Source: an uncultured Eubacteriales bacterium (GTDB taxonomy: Bacteria; Bacillota; Clostridia; Christensenellales; Borkfalkiaceae). Taken from it: a DNA stretch of 64,000 nucleotides. Location: positions 62,001-126,000 of the forward strand of contig CACXGN010000003.1 of NCBI GenBank assembly GCA_902767225.1, in the 5' to 3' direction. Below are positions 1 through 9,680 of this stretch, piece by piece; positions within the stretch are counted from its first letter, which is position 1, and the number at the start of each line of letters is the position of its first letter. A program made the translations under genes and the position numbers. The notes under the pieces are model-generated. The model saw nothing but the letters and a program-made list of their open reading frames with translations. It ran no database searches and had not been told where the DNA came from.

Positions 1-1619
1 CTTCTTTTTTGGAAGTTCCGCCGACAAGCGACATGGGCGATTTTGCGTTGCCTTGTTTTAAGCTTGCAAAGATTTTGCGTTCTTCGCCCGTAAAGATTGC
101 CGAAGACCTTGCAAACGGTTTCGCCGTTGATAACGTGATATTATCTTGCTCCGCCGTGAACGGATATCTTAACTTTAAGATAAACAGAAACGGGTTTGCA
201 AAAAGCGTTATAGCCGAAGTTTTATCGAAAGGCGATCTATACGGCAGCGACGATATAGGAAGCGGCAAAACCATCTGTATAGACTACTCTTCGGTAAATA
301 TAGCAAAGCCCTTTCATATCGGGCATTTAAGCACCACGGTAATAGGCGGCGCACTCTGCAAGATCCTTAAATTTTTGGGATATAAAGTCGTCGGGATAAA
401 TCACCTTGGGGATTACGGCACGCAGTTCGGCAAACTTATAGTGGCGTTTAAAAAGTGGAGCAGCAAAGAAGCCGTAATAGAAGGCAGGCTTAAAGAACTT
501 AACAGAATTTACGTTAAGTTCCACGAAGAGGCAAAGGTTGATCCTTCGCTTGACGACGAGGCGAGAAGATATTTCAAACTTATCGAAGAAGGCGATAAAG
601 AGAGTAACGAACTTTTTAATCTATTTAAAGAAATTACCTTAAACGAAGTCGAAAAGATTTATAAGATGCTTAACGTGTCTTTCGATTCGTATGCCGGCGA
701 AAGTTTTTATAACGACAAGATGGCGCCGGTAATCGAAGAACTTAAAGAAAAGAACTTATTGAAAGAGTCTGACGGCGCTTCGGTAGTCGATCTATCCGAA
801 TACGATATGCCGCCGTGCTTAATATTAAAGTCTGACGGTTCGAGCCTTTACGCCACGCGCGATATTGCCGCCGCAGAATACAGAAAGACGACGTATGATT
901 TTTACAAGTGCCTATACGTTGTCGCATACCAGCAAAACCTTCACTTTAAGCAGGTGTTTAAGGTATTAGAACTTATGGGCAAGCCTTGGGCGAAAGATCT
1001 TATTCACGTTGCCTACGGCATGGTGTCGTTAGAGAGCGGGGCAATGAGCACGAGATCCGGCAACGTTATCTTGCTTGAAGACGTGCTTAATACCGCGATA
1101 GAAAAAGCTTACGGAATAATCGACGAAAAAAATCCCGCGCTTAAAGATAAAGAAAAGATCGCGCGCGCGGTGGGAACAGGTGCGGTTATTTTCGGCGCGC
1201 TTTGCAATAATAAAATAAAAGACATAGTTTTCAGTTACGACAGGGTGCTTTCATTTGAAGGCGAAACTTGCCCTTATATTCAGTATACCGTTGCGCGTTG
1301 CAACAGCGTTTTGAATAAATTTGCGTATAACGGGGAATTTTCTGCGGAAGATTTGAACTCGGAAGAATACGAAGTTATATCAACGATAGCAAGATTTAGT
1401 GAAACCGTTAAATCCGCCGCGGAAAAATACGAACCGTCTTTTATAGCGAGATTTGCCTTGGACCTTGCCACCGCTTTCAATAAATTTTATATCGACAATA
1501 AAATAGGCGACGAAAACGCTTTAATCAGGAATAAGCGCCTTGCCATAACCAAGGCGGTAAAATCCACCCTAACAAACGCGCTTACCCTTTTGGGGATAGA
1601 GACCGTGGAGCAGATGTAA
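1..1619 (+). CDS. argS: Arginyl-tRNA synthetase, 5' end outside the window
   Basis: Charges tRNA-Arg with arginine in the cytoplasm (class I synthetase). The reading frame is open to the first complete codon at base 3, so the gene starts upstream; about 540 residues are visible against a usual 550-580, so roughly the first 20-30 are missing. Visible motifs are the class I HIGH box (FHIGHL, near residue 104 of the visible part) and a KMSKS-type loop in the form AMSTRSGN. The C-terminus has the expected helical anticodon-binding domain and ends with a typical LGIETVEQM tail. The stop codon shares one base with the next ATG, so the two are probably cotranscribed. Confidence 0.96.
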   Translation, partial: SFLEVPPTSDMGDFALPCFKLAKILRSSPVKIAEDLANGFAVDNVILSCSAVNGYLNFKINRNGFAKSVIAEVLSKGDLYGSDDIGSGKTICIDYSSVNIAKPFHIGHLSTTVIGGALCKILKFLGYKVVGINHLGDYGTQFGKLIVAFKKWSSKEAVIEGRLKELNRIYVKFHEEAKVDPSLDDEARRYFKLIEEGDKESNELFNLFKEITLNEVEKIYKMLNVSFDSYAGESFYNDKMAPVIEELKEKNLLKESDGASVVDLSEYDMPPCLILKSDGSSLYATRDIAAAEYRKTTYDFYKCLYVVAYQQNLHFKQVFKVLELMGKPWAKDLIHVAYGMVSLESGAMSTRSGNVILLEDVLNTAIEKAYGIIDEKNPALKDKEKIARAVGTGAVIFGALCNNKIKDIVFSYDRVLSFEGETCPYIQYTVARCNSVLNKFAYNGEFSAEDLNSEEYEVISTIARFSETVKSAAEKYEPSFIARFALDLATAFNKFYIDNKIGDENALIRNKRLAITKAVKSTLTNALTLLGIETVEQM

Positions 1620-2266
1620 TGAAAAAACTCGTTATCTTCGATCTTGACGGAACTATTCTTAATACCATTTCGGATATAACCTTTAACGTCAATTTGACAA
1701 TGTATAAATTCGGGCATAAAAGGCTTTCCGAAAAAAAGATAAGATCGCTTGTGGGGTATGGGGCGGCAAAATTGATCAAAGACAGTATAAAAGACCCTAT
1801 ATCTGAAGAAGAATTTAGCAAACGGCTTGACTTTTATAACGATCTTTACACTAATTCCGATAGCCCTAAAACGGTTAAGTTTTACGGAATAGATAAACTT
1901 TTAACCGAACTTAAAAGCCGCAATATTAAAATAGCCATTTTAACGAACAAGCCCCAACCGACGACGGACGAAGTGTATAAAAGGTTTTTAAAAGACTACG
2001 ATTTCGATATGGTGCTCGGGCAGAGCGAGAAGATAAAGTGCAAACCTTCGCCCGAAGGCGCGGAACTTATATTAAAAACTCTCGGCATAGATAGGGTAGA
2101 CGCGCTATACGTCGGCGACGGAGAGCCGGACGTATTAACTGCGAAAAACGCAGGGATTGACCTAGTTGCCGCGCTTTGGGGATACAGAACGAAAAAAATC
2201 TTAAAGGCGACGGGGGCGACAAACTTCGCCAAAACCCCGCGTGACGTTTTAAGATTTTTAGGTTGA
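1619..2266 (+). CDS. HAD-family phosphatase, phosphoglycolate phosphatase-like
   Basis: Haloacid dehalogenase superfamily hydrolase of the Gph/PpaX/YjjG type, 215 residues, close to family length. Motif I is FDLDGTILNT at residues 7-16 with the nucleophile and acid/base aspartates. Motif II lies in AILTNKP, and motif III plus IV in KPSPEGAE and VGDGEPDV. The helical cap between motifs I and II is of the C1 type. It starts within the argS stop codon, so translational coupling is likely. The substrate cannot be read from sequence: phosphoglycolate, pyrophosphate or a nucleotide are all possible. Confidence 0.9.
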   Translation: MKKLVIFDLDGTILNTISDITFNVNLTMYKFGHKRLSEKKIRSLVGYGAAKLIKDSIKDPISEEEFSKRLDFYNDLYTNSDSPKTVKFYGIDKLLTELKSRNIKIAILTNKPQPTTDEVYKRFLKDYDFDMVLGQSEKIKCKPSPEGAELILKTLGIDRVDALYVGDGEPDVLTAKNAGIDLVAALWGYRTKKILKATGATNFAKTPRDVLRFLG

Positions 2267-2294
2267 CATTTTTATAAAATAGGTTAAAATATAA

Positions 2295-2316
2295 AAGGAC
2301 GGAAAATTCCGTCCTT
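2295..2316 (-). terminator. Hairpin terminator for the small membrane protein gene
   Basis: Palindrome AAGGACGG / CCGTCCTT around an AAAATT loop. On the minus strand it is followed by TTTTATATTTT, a usable U-tract, directly after the 71-residue gene. On the plus strand the T-tract is short, so termination after the HAD gene would be weaker. Confidence 0.7.
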
Positions 2317-2318
2317 AT

Positions 2319-2534
2319 TCAAGAATTTTTTCCGCCGTCCGGTTTTTCGGGCGAATCGGAACTATCTTTCGGCTTTTCGCCGACATCACTCACTTTTTCG
2401 GTATTTTTATCTTTCATTTTCAAAAGTTTACGAACATACGGCGCTAAAAATGCCGCGGCGACAACTATTATTATTGCGCCGAAGAATATCAAAACGTAAG
2501 TTAAGTTTGAAAAAACGTATTCAAAATAATTCAT
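2319..2534 (-). CDS. Small single-span membrane protein, unknown function
   Basis: Unrecognised 71-residue protein. It has one hydrophobic helix (residues about 10-33, TYVLIFFGAIIIVVAAAFLA) followed by a short basic segment and a charged, low-complexity tail rich in Lys, Asp, Ser and Pro. The layout suggests an N-out, C-in anchor with a disordered cytoplasmic tail. It is real rather than chance: it has an AAAGGAAAA ribosome site, a TTGACT-17-TAAAAT promoter at 2557-2585 and its own terminator, so it is a single-gene transcription unit opposed to its neighbours. No domain can be named. Confidence 0.75.
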   Translation of the reverse strand: MNYFEYVFSNLTYVLIFFGAIIIVVAAAFLAPYVRKLLKMKDKNTEKVSDVGEKPKDSSDSPEKPDGGKNS

Positions 2535-2556
2535 ATCTATTTTCCTTTACTCTAAA

Positions 2557-2585
2557 ATTTTAATAGAAACATCACTTTAAGTCAA
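2557..2585 (-). promoter_or_regulatory. Sigma-A promoter of the small membrane protein
   Basis: On the minus strand TTGACT, 17-base spacer, TAAAAT, about 20 bases before the AAAGGAAAA ribosome site. It lies in the divergent gap with the flavoprotein gene. Confidence 0.75.
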
Positions 2586-2608
2586 GTATTTTTTTAAGGA
2601 GCGCACGT

Positions 2609-3823
2609 TTGAACAAAAATTATAAGGTCGCGATTATCGGCGGCGGTTCGGCGGGGATTTTTGCCGCGATCGAACTTACCCGTGTTAACGGGTTTAAGCC
2701 AGGCGAAGTCGTGATTTTGGAAAAAAACGACAGGATCGGAAAAAAACTTCTCGCAACGGGAAACGGTCAGGGCAACCTTACTAATAAGAACGTTTCAAAA
2801 GACAATTATTACGGCGAAAAAGAATTTGCGATAAAAGCAGCAAAAACCGTTATAAACGCTAATCTTCCCGAATATTTTTATAGTATTTCCATGCCTATTT
2901 CATTCGACAAAGAAGGCAGGGGGTATCCCGTATCCAAACAAGCGAGCGCCGTTTTGGATATTTTAAGGGAAAGGCTGTTTTATTGCGGCGTGGAAGTTTT
3001 AACGGAGTTTAACGTTCAAAAAATCCAAAGGGTTAAAGACGGGTATAGATTATCTTCTTCAAGTAGTGAAATTTTTGCAAAATACGTTATCGCGGCGTTC
3101 GGCGGAAAGGCGGGAAAGAATTTCGGAACGGACGGAACGGCTTATTCGCTCCTTGCGCCTTTTAACCATAAGGTAACTCCGCTATTCCCGTCGCTCGTGC
3201 AATTAAAGACCGAAAAAGAAAAGATAAAGGGGCTTTCGGGACTAAAAGAAAAGGCGAAAGTTTTTGCCTATGACGGCGAAAAATGCCTTGGGGAGATCAC
3301 GGGAGATCTGCTGTTTACCGACTACGGCGTTTCTGGAAACACGATTTTTTATCTGTCCGCAAAACTGACCGATAAAAAATCTCCTAAAATAAAAGTGGAA
3401 TTTTTGCCCGAGTTTTCGATATCGGAAACCGAAAAACTTCTTAACGATAAACTTAAAAATTCGCCGTTTATAAAGCGTGAAGACTATCTACTGGGGCTTT
3501 TGAATAAAAAAATAGGCGAAAGGATAATAAAAAATTCAAACGCAAATACCGTTAAAGAAATAGCATACGCGATAAAAAATTATTATATTTCGGTTACGGG
3601 TAACACGGGGTTTAACTATGCGCAGGTAACCAAGGGCGGAATAGAAACTTCGGGGATAGATGAAATAACCTACGAAAGCAAATACGCTAAAAACCTGTTT
3701 ATCGTGGGCGAAGCGCTAAACGTAGACGGGGATTGCGGCGGATATAATCTTTCGTTTGCGATTTCTTCCGCACTCTCTTCTGCAAGAGAAATAAAGAAAA
3801 GGGAAAATATAGATAATATATAG
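2609..3823 (+). CDS. HI0933-family FAD-dependent flavoprotein (BaiN/RdsA-like)
   Basis: Predicted NAD(P)/FAD-dependent oxidoreductase of 404 residues, the usual length for the HI0933/YhiN family. The FAD-binding Rossmann motif GGGSAGIFAA is at residues 11-20, followed by the family KKLLATGNGQGNLTN segment. The C-terminal FAD contact is GEALNVDGDCGGYNLSFA. The start is TTG at 2609, chosen because AAGGAG lies 7 bases upstream. Members are implicated in flavin-based reductions, for example of bile acids, but the physiological substrate of most is unknown. The rho gene follows 8 bases later, so they probably share a transcript. Confidence 0.9.
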   Translation: MNKNYKVAIIGGGSAGIFAAIELTRVNGFKPGEVVILEKNDRIGKKLLATGNGQGNLTNKNVSKDNYYGEKEFAIKAAKTVINANLPEYFYSISMPISFDKEGRGYPVSKQASAVLDILRERLFYCGVEVLTEFNVQKIQRVKDGYRLSSSSSEIFAKYVIAAFGGKAGKNFGTDGTAYSLLAPFNHKVTPLFPSLVQLKTEKEKIKGLSGLKEKAKVFAYDGEKCLGEITGDLLFTDYGVSGNTIFYLSAKLTDKKSPKIKVEFLPEFSISETEKLLNDKLKNSPFIKREDYLLGLLNKKIGERIIKNSNANTVKEIAYAIKNYYISVTGNTGFNYAQVTKGGIETSGIDEITYESKYAKNLFIVGEALNVDGDCGGYNLSFAISSALSSAREIKKRENIDNI

Positions 3824-3831
3824 GAGAAATT

Positions 3832-5259
3832 ATGGAAATATTTAAAACTTTTACTTACGATATGCTTAAAGACGTCCCGCTATACGTGGTTAGGGAGATA
3901 GGCAGAAAGATAGGCGTAAAATCTCCTACGTCTAAAAGAAAGGATGTTTTAATAGAAGAGATAATAAAGATCCAGCGCGGGGTTTTGACTCCCGTCGATA
4001 TTTCAAACAGAGGCGCTCCGCCCAAGTTCGAAGTCGATCTTTCGGAATTTTTGATAAAAGAAGAAGATAAGCCGTATGAGGAGATCCCCGAAGATACCGC
4101 AAAATTTTATCTTTACGATTCGGAAGGGCAAGATACAAAAATCGTCGAGGGCGTGTTTGAACAAATGTCTTCGGGCTACGGATTTTTGCGTGCCAAATAT
4201 TACGAAAATTCAGATAAAGACGTTTTCGTTTCCGCACAACTGATAAAAAAATACGGACTTAGAAAAGGCGACCTTATAAAGGGGCGCGCCAACTCGAAAA
4301 AGGAAAAAGAAGGCACTTCTGTAGCCCTTCAAACGGTGTCTGAAATCAACGGGGTAGAACTTATAAGATGTCTTGCAAGACGGCACTTCGACGACTTGAC
4401 ACCTTGCTTTCCGATAGAAAGAATAAAACTCGAAAGCGAGTTTAATCAAGAAGATATATCTATAAGATGCATAGACCTTTTCGCGCCTATCGGAAGGGGA
4501 CAAAGGGGACTTATAGTCGCCCCGCCGAAGACAGGTAAAACTACATTGCTTAAAAAGATAGCAAAGTCCATAGAAAATAATTATCCGGATATTACTTTAA
4601 TGATCCTATTGATCGACGAGCGCCCCGAAGAAGTTACAGATATAAAGCACTTTGTGAACGCGGAAGTGGTTTCTTCTACTTTCGACGAAGCGCCAGATCA
4701 TCACGTTAAAATTGCGGAAGTGGTTTTAAACAGGGCAAAAAGGCTTGTGGAAATGGATAAGCACGTAGTTATCCTGTTAGACTCCATAACCCGCTTGGCG
4801 AGAGCGTATAACAACGTCATAGAGCCGTCTGGCAGAACGCTTTCGGGCGGATTAGATCCCGCGGCACTTCAAGGTCCGAAAAGATTTTTCGGCGCGGCAA
4901 GAAATATCGAAAACGGCGGATCGCTTACTATTCTTGCGACGGCGCTTGTAGATACCGGCAGCAAGATGGACGAGGTTATATTCGAAGAGTTTAAGGGAAC
5001 GGGCAATATGGAAATCAACCTTTCCCGCGATCTTTCCGAAAAACGTATTTTTCCCGCGATAGACCTTTATAAATCGGGAACGAGAAAAGACGAACTTCTT
5101 CTATCCGATAAAGAATACGACACGGCTTTAAAGCTCAGAAAAATTCTCTCTTTAAGATCGGACGCGACCGATAGCCTACTTGAAATGCTTAAAAAGACCA
5201 AAAGCAACGAAGATCTTACCAACAAAATAGACGCGTGGATAAACCTTTATAATAAGTAA
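3832..5259 (+). CDS. rho: Transcription termination factor Rho
   Basis: Hexameric RNA-dependent ATPase that ends transcription at rut-type sites. The 475 residues are slightly longer than E. coli Rho. The N-terminal SAP-like Rho_N helices (residues 8-47) are followed by a short acidic linker, the primary RNA-binding OB fold with GYGFLR at 115-120, and the ATPase core with Walker A in [11 protein letters not shown] (230-240) and DERPEEVTD. It is preceded by GGAGAAATT and directly followed by the methyltransferase gene two bases downstream. Confidence 0.97.
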   Translation: MEIFKTFTYDMLKDVPLYVVREIGRKIGVKSPTSKRKDVLIEEIIKIQRGVLTPVDISNRGAPPKFEVDLSEFLIKEEDKPYEEIPEDTAKFYLYDSEGQDTKIVEGVFEQMSSGYGFLRAKYYENSDKDVFVSAQLIKKYGLRKGDLIKGRANSKKEKEGTSVALQTVSEINGVELIRCLARRHFDDLTPCFPIERIKLESEFNQEDISIRCIDLFAPIGRGQRGLIVAPPKTGKTTLLKKIAKSIENNYPDITLMILLIDERPEEVTDIKHFVNAEVVSSTFDEAPDHHVKIAEVVLNRAKRLVEMDKHVVILLDSITRLARAYNNVIEPSGRTLSGGLDPAALQGPKRFFGAARNIENGGSLTILATALVDTGSKMDEVIFEEFKGTGNMEINLSRDLSEKRIFPAIDLYKSGTRKDELLLSDKEYDTALKLRKILSLRSDATDSLLEMLKKTKSNEDLTNKIDAWINLYNK

Positions 5260-5261
5260 AA

Positions 5262-6173
5262 ATGAAATCGAAAAGAAATAAAACGATTGACTTTCCGATA
5301 GATAAGGCGGATAAATATTTAAGTAAGTGCGCAAAAGTTTCCGCCGCCGCCAAATTAGAGCCGAACGTTATAGCGATAGGGGACGCGTTTGACGCTCTTA
5401 AAAAGATAAAAGACCGCTCTGTTGATCTTTTAATAGTAGATCCGCCGTATAATCTCAGCAAAGATTTTCACGGCAAGACCTTTAAGAAGATGGACGGCGA
5501 AAAATACGCCGAATACACAAGGGCGTGGATAAGTGCCGTTCTTCCGAAGTTAAAAGAGACGGCGAGCGTATACGTTTGCTGCGACTGGATAAGTTCGCTT
5601 GAAATCGGAAAACTTATCGCCGAAAACTTTATATTAAGAAACCGTATCACGTGGGAGCGCGAAAAGGGAAGAGGGGCTAAGTCCAACTGGAAAAACAGCA
5701 TGGAAGACATTTTCTTTGCAACGGTAAGCGATAAGTATACTTTTAATCTTGAAGCCGTTAAACAAAGAAGAAAGGTGCTTGCGCCCTATCGCGAAAACGG
5801 ACAGCCAAAAGACTGGGAAGAAACGGCAGACGGAAATTTCAGGCTAACTTGCCCGTCTAACTTTTGGGACGATATTTCCGTGCCATACTGGTCAATGAAG
5901 GAAAACACCGCGCACCCCACACAAAAGCCCGAAAAACTTCTTGCCAAAATGATACTTGCAAGTTCAAATGCGGGCGACGTTGTTTTGGATATATTCGCGG
6001 GGAGCGGCAGCACAGGCGTTACCGCAGAAAAACTCGGCAGAAAGTATATTATGATAGAACAAAACCCGCTTTACTGCGCTTGGGCGCAATATAGGCTTGA
6101 ACTTGCTAAAACCGATAAAAGCATACAAGGGTATTATGACGGCGTTTTCTTTGAACGGAACGCGGGTAAATAA
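5262..6173 (+). CDS. Orphan site-specific DNA methyltransferase (beta class)
   Basis: Transfers a methyl group from S-adenosylmethionine to the exocyclic amine of adenine or cytosine in DNA. Motif IV DPPYNL (residues 67-72) precedes the SAM-binding motif I, LDIFAGSGSTGVTAEKLG, the order of beta-class N6A/N4C enzymes. The HPTQKP segment before motif I is also typical. At 303 residues it is a complete stand-alone enzyme. No restriction endonuclease, specificity subunit or toxin-like partner lies nearby: rho is 2 bases upstream and convergent spoIIE downstream. An epigenetic role is therefore more likely than restriction, but the target sequence cannot be read here. Confidence 0.88.
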   Translation: MKSKRNKTIDFPIDKADKYLSKCAKVSAAAKLEPNVIAIGDAFDALKKIKDRSVDLLIVDPPYNLSKDFHGKTFKKMDGEKYAEYTRAWISAVLPKLKETASVYVCCDWISSLEIGKLIAENFILRNRITWEREKGRGAKSNWKNSMEDIFFATVSDKYTFNLEAVKQRRKVLAPYRENGQPKDWEETADGNFRLTCPSNFWDDISVPYWSMKENTAHPTQKPEKLLAKMILASSNAGDVVLDIFAGSGSTGVTAEKLGRKYIMIEQNPLYCAWAQYRLELAKTDKSIQGYYDGVFFERNAGK

Positions 6174-6188
6174 AATTGAATATAAAAG

Positions 6189-6217
6189 TAAAAGCGCGAA
6201 ATTAAATCGCGCTTTTA
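6189..6217. terminator. Bidirectional terminator between methyltransferase and spoIIE
   Basis: An 11-base-pair stem, TAAAAGCGCGA / TCGCGCTTTTA, with a 7-base AT loop. A- and T-rich arms serve both convergent transcripts. The spoIIE stop codon lies inside the loop and arm. Confidence 0.85.
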
Positions 6218-8499
6218 TATTTGTTTTTTCTCGAAAATATTCTGACCGATAGTGCGGTCATATCGTCGTTTTTCTTCCCGTCAGTATATTCGAGCGCTTT
6301 TTTTATAACGTCGTCCGCAAGCGTTTGCGGATTAAAGGCGGGCACCGTTCTTAAATATTCCACGATCTCCGAAGAAGACCCGAAAGCGTCCGTAACCCCG
6401 TCCGTTAAAAAGAGCACAATGTCGCCGTCCGATAAATTCGCATGGCAAACGGAAGGCTTTAATTCTTCCAAAATCCCTAGTGGCAGGCTGTTGCCTTCTA
6501 TGATCTTTATGCCGCTTTTTCCTATGATAAATCCGATAGGCGAGCCGTATTTTATAAAGTCTGCCGAGCAATCGTTAAGATCGATAATAGAAACGTCTAG
6601 CGCGGTAAACGTTTCTTCGGTATTTATGGCAAGAAGTTTGTTCACCGTGTTTAATATAAGGTTACTTTTAAGCCCCGCTTTATAAAAGCTTTCTATTAGC
6701 GATAGCGACGCTCCCGAAATTTTTTCCGCCTTTTCGCCGCTGCCCATACCGTCCGAAAGCGCTACCAAAAACTTGTCTTCTTTAATGCGGGATACGGAGT
6801 GAGTGTCTCCGCACTTTATCGATCCGTCTTTTTTTACGCTCGATACCCCGAACACGGCGTCGTAAGCGGGGGATCTTCTAAAAGATAGATATACCTTTTC
6901 TTCCGAAATATCCGACTTATCGCAAAGGCTCATGTCCGCGTTAAGGCTTGCGTTTATAACCGCGTTCAGCCGTTCTAACGAAAATTCTTTCATTAAAAGA
7001 ATCAGCCCAACGCTTAAATTTTCTTCTTCGCCGTAAATCAAAAGTTCGCTAACGGTAAATCCGTTTTTAAAAAGGCTTTCTGATAAATATCTTTCGGCTC
7101 GGCTTTGGTATTTAAGTTGCGAGCCGGATTCCAACGCCAAATTTTTTAAAATATCCGAAATTCCTACCGCTTCCGAGGCGATAAGCGAACGACCGGAATT
7201 GACGTTCGCTTCTTCTAAAATAAGCGCGCGGTATTCGGATAAAAGTTTATTTATTCCGTAGATAATATCCGAAGGGTGCAAGCAATGGTCGGTAATGCCT
7301 TTCGGAAGGTCGATAAGCGACAGTTTCCCTTTGGCAAAGCCGATATTTATAACCCTGTCCATATCGGCGATCTTCGGAACTTTTTTCTCTCGGCAATTCT
7401 GAAAGTTGTTGCAATTTTCGCAAACGCTACCCGCTATCGTCTTTTTTATGTGTTCTCTTGCGGAGTCTTCCGAAACCTTGTTTTCTTCAAAAGATTTAAA
7501 CGCCGAATATATTTCCGAAAAAACTTCCGAAAGTTCGTATAACCTGTTGGAAAGTAAAAGTCTATTGCGGTTTATAGACTGGCGGACAAGTTGCTTTTCG
7601 CGGAAAGAGTATAGCCGATCTTTAAGGTGCTTTAACGCTTTTTTTGGGACTGCGCAAAATATAAGCGCGCCCGACGCGGTGAAGATTATATCCGTCAAAT
7701 AATAATCGGCATATACTTTAAAAACAACTTGCACCAGATATTCGCAAAAGATAACGGCAAGCGCGGATAAAAATCTCGAAACGGGCATAAAGCCTTCGGC
7801 AACCAAAGCAAGCAGAATAAACATGGCAACGAAGTTTAAATTTCCGTAATAGAGCGCGAGCGATAACCCCAACGCGCATGAAAAAAGAGAACTTATACCC
7901 GTTTTATAGATATATGCCGAAAAAAGAATAAGGGCAACGCTTATAGATTTCCATAAAAGGGGAGTTACCGTGTTTGATAGCCCAAGCCCTAAAAGGGAAA
8001 CAAGGATTGCGACGGTGGTAAACTCTTCGTAAGACAGTTTGAATTTTAACCCTTTTTTCGTTATAGCTGAAAATCCGATAATGGAAACGAAAGTCAAAAT
8101 TGTAATAAGTAGGCTTACCAAAAGCCGCTTTTCCAAAAGCGACGGGATAGAAGTGTTTCCTAAAACTATGTATCCTGTAAGAGAAACGGCGGCGTAAAGC
8201 GCGTATTCGAGCCTCGATTTTACCGAAAACTTTTTATATAAAAAAGAAATAAGCATAAATAGCGCCGCGGGGATACCCGCCGCCGCCAAAAGCCCGAATT
8301 CCCCGAGAGCCAAAAAGGAAGATATAAAAAGGATAGGGGTTATTATAATATTTGCATTTAGCGCCATTGCGCAAGCGTATATCGCAATAGAATATGGATA
8401 TGCGGTGCTTTCGAGCTTTAAAAAAAGCACGAAAACCGAAAAGAGCGCTAAATACTTAAAAACCGAAATATAGTCGGGCGAAAAACTTTTAAGGCGCAT
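6202..8499 (-). CDS. spoIIE: Stage II sporulation protein E, PP2C phosphatase
   Basis: Membrane phosphatase that dephosphorylates SpoIIAA and so releases sigma-F in the forespore; it also acts at the asymmetric septum. The first 300 or so residues are strongly hydrophobic with about ten membrane helices. A central helical region has a CENCNNFQNCREK cysteine cluster, and residues from about 560 onward are the PP2C domain with ALSDGMGSGEKAEK and FLTDGVTDAFG. The 765 residues match family length. The start ATG is preceded by GGGGGT at 5 bases. It is transcribed towards rho/methyltransferase and diverges from ddh. Confidence 0.96.
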   Translation of the reverse strand: MRLKSFSPDYISVFKYLALFSVFVLFLKLESTAYPYSIAIYACAMALNANIIITPILFISSFLALGEFGLLAAAGIPAALFMLISFLYKKFSVKSRLEYALYAAVSLTGYIVLGNTSIPSLLEKRLLVSLLITILTFVSIIGFSAITKKGLKFKLSYEEFTTVAILVSLLGLGLSNTVTPLLWKSISVALILFSAYIYKTGISSLFSCALGLSLALYYGNLNFVAMFILLALVAEGFMPVSRFLSALAVIFCEYLVQVVFKVYADYYLTDIIFTASGALIFCAVPKKALKHLKDRLYSFREKQLVRQSINRNRLLLSNRLYELSEVFSEIYSAFKSFEENKVSEDSAREHIKKTIAGSVCENCNNFQNCREKKVPKIADMDRVINIGFAKGKLSLIDLPKGITDHCLHPSDIIYGINKLLSEYRALILEEANVNSGRSLIASEAVGISDILKNLALESGSQLKYQSRAERYLSESLFKNGFTVSELLIYGEEENLSVGLILLMKEFSLERLNAVINASLNADMSLCDKSDISEEKVYLSFRRSPAYDAVFGVSSVKKDGSIKCGDTHSVSRIKEDKFLVALSDGMGSGEKAEKISGASLSLIESFYKAGLKSNLILNTVNKLLAINTEETFTALDVSIIDLNDCSADFIKYGSPIGFIIGKSGIKIIEGNSLPLGILEELKPSVCHANLSDGDIVLFLTDGVTDAFGSSSEIVEYLRTVPAFNPQTLADDVIKKALEYTDGKKNDDMTALSVRIFSRKNKYKSAI

Positions 8500-8527
8500 A
8501 ATACCCCCAAAATCAAAAATTGAAAGA

Positions 8528-8561
8528 ATTATAACCCTAAACTAAGGAAAAAATTTGTCTT
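8528..8561 (-). promoter_or_regulatory. Probable spoIIE promoter with long spacer
   Basis: On the minus strand a perfect TATAAT (8528-8533) lies about 28 bases before the spoIIE ATG. The best -35-like hexamer, AAGACA (8556-8561), is 22 bases upstream, too far for normal sigma-A. B. subtilis spoIIE is known to use a 21-base spacing activated by Spo0A, and TTTGTC here resembles half of a Spo0A box. The parallel is inference. Confidence 0.45.
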
Positions 8562-8703
8562 ATACTGCCGATAAAGCCCATATTTTAAGCATAACTAAAA
8601 TTCAGAAAAAATAATATTTCGTATAAAGAAAACTTTACGATAAACACTTTAATATTTTTTTAAGATGTAGTAAAATTAAAGAAAAAACAAAGAGGGCAAT
8701 TTT

Positions 8704-9678
8704 ATGATAAACGTTGGTATAGTCGGATACGGCAATTTAGGCAGGGGCGTTTGCCTTGCGGTAGATAAAGCACCCGATATGAACTGCGTGGGTATATTTA
8801 CCCGCCGCGATCCGTCGTCTATTAAACCGATAATAGACGTTAACGTGTATTCTACGGACGAACTTGAAAAGTTTATCGGCAAGGTAGACGTTATGATCCT
8901 TTGCGGCGGAAGTGCAACCGATCTTCCCGCAAACACCGAAAATGTGCTTAAAAATTTCAATACGGTAGACTCTTTCGATACCCACGCCAAAATTCCCGAA
9001 TATTTTGCAAAACTCGATAAAGTGGCAAAAGAAAACGGAAAACTCGGCGCGATAAGTATCGGTTGGGATCCGGGGCTATTCTCCGTTGCAAGAATGATTT
9101 TTTCCGCAGCGCTTCCGGACGGCGAAGATTATACCTTTTGGGGCAAAGGCGTTTCGCAAGGTCACTCCGACGCGATAAGAAGAATAAAGGGCGTTAAAAA
9201 CGCTATCCAGTATACTATTCCGAAAGAAGAAGCGCTTGCCGCCGTTCGCTCGGGATCTTGCCCGAACTTAACCGTAAGAGATAAACATTTAAGAGAGTGC
9301 TTCGTAGTCGCAGAAGACGGGGCGGATAAAGCGTATATTGAAAAGAGCATAAAAGAAATGCCCAACTATTTTGCGGATTACGACACGATTGTTCACTTTA
9401 TCTCCGAAGAAGAATTAAAGCAAAACCACTCCAAACTTTCGCACGGCGGTTTCGTTTTAAGATCGGGCAAAACGTCTGACGGGGTATCGCACCTTTTAGA
9501 ACTTTCACTTAAACTCGATTCCAACCCGCAGTTTACCGGAAGCGTTTTAACGGCGTATGCAAGGGCGATAGCAAAACTTGCAAAAGAAGGTAAAACCGGC
9601 GTTTTGACCGTGTTCGATATTCCGATTAAATACTTATCCGATAAGAGCGAAGAATTTTTAAGAAGTCATTTGTTATAA
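8704..9678 (+). CDS. ddh: meso-Diaminopimelate dehydrogenase
   Basis: NADPH-dependent one-step conversion of tetrahydrodipicolinate to meso-diaminopimelate, for lysine and peptidoglycan. The 324 residues match the family. The Rossmann motif GIVGYGNLGRG is at residues 4-14, the FTRRDP segment binds the NADPH phosphate, and DLPANTENVL, DTHAKIPEY and the SIGWDPGLFSVAR motif are diagnostic for Ddh. The ribosome site GAGGG precedes ATG by about 8 bases. The next gene starts 2 bases after its stop. Its presence implies meso-DAP cell wall chemistry. Confidence 0.95.
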   Translation: MINVGIVGYGNLGRGVCLAVDKAPDMNCVGIFTRRDPSSIKPIIDVNVYSTDELEKFIGKVDVMILCGGSATDLPANTENVLKNFNTVDSFDTHAKIPEYFAKLDKVAKENGKLGAISIGWDPGLFSVARMIFSAALPDGEDYTFWGKGVSQGHSDAIRRIKGVKNAIQYTIPKEEALAAVRSGSCPNLTVRDKHLRECFVVAEDGADKAYIEKSIKEMPNYFADYDTIVHFISEEELKQNHSKLSHGGFVLRSGKTSDGVSHLLELSLKLDSNPQFTGSVLTAYARAIAKLAKEGKTGVLTVFDIPIKYLSDKSEEFLRSHLL

Positions 9679-9680
9679 TC

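Noticed and set aside
2263..2290. TTGACA-16-TAAAAT resembling a rightward promoter after the HAD gene
   Set aside because: It would start RNA straight into a hairpin and antisense to the small membrane gene, with no gene to serve nearby; a chance match in AT-rich sequence is likely.
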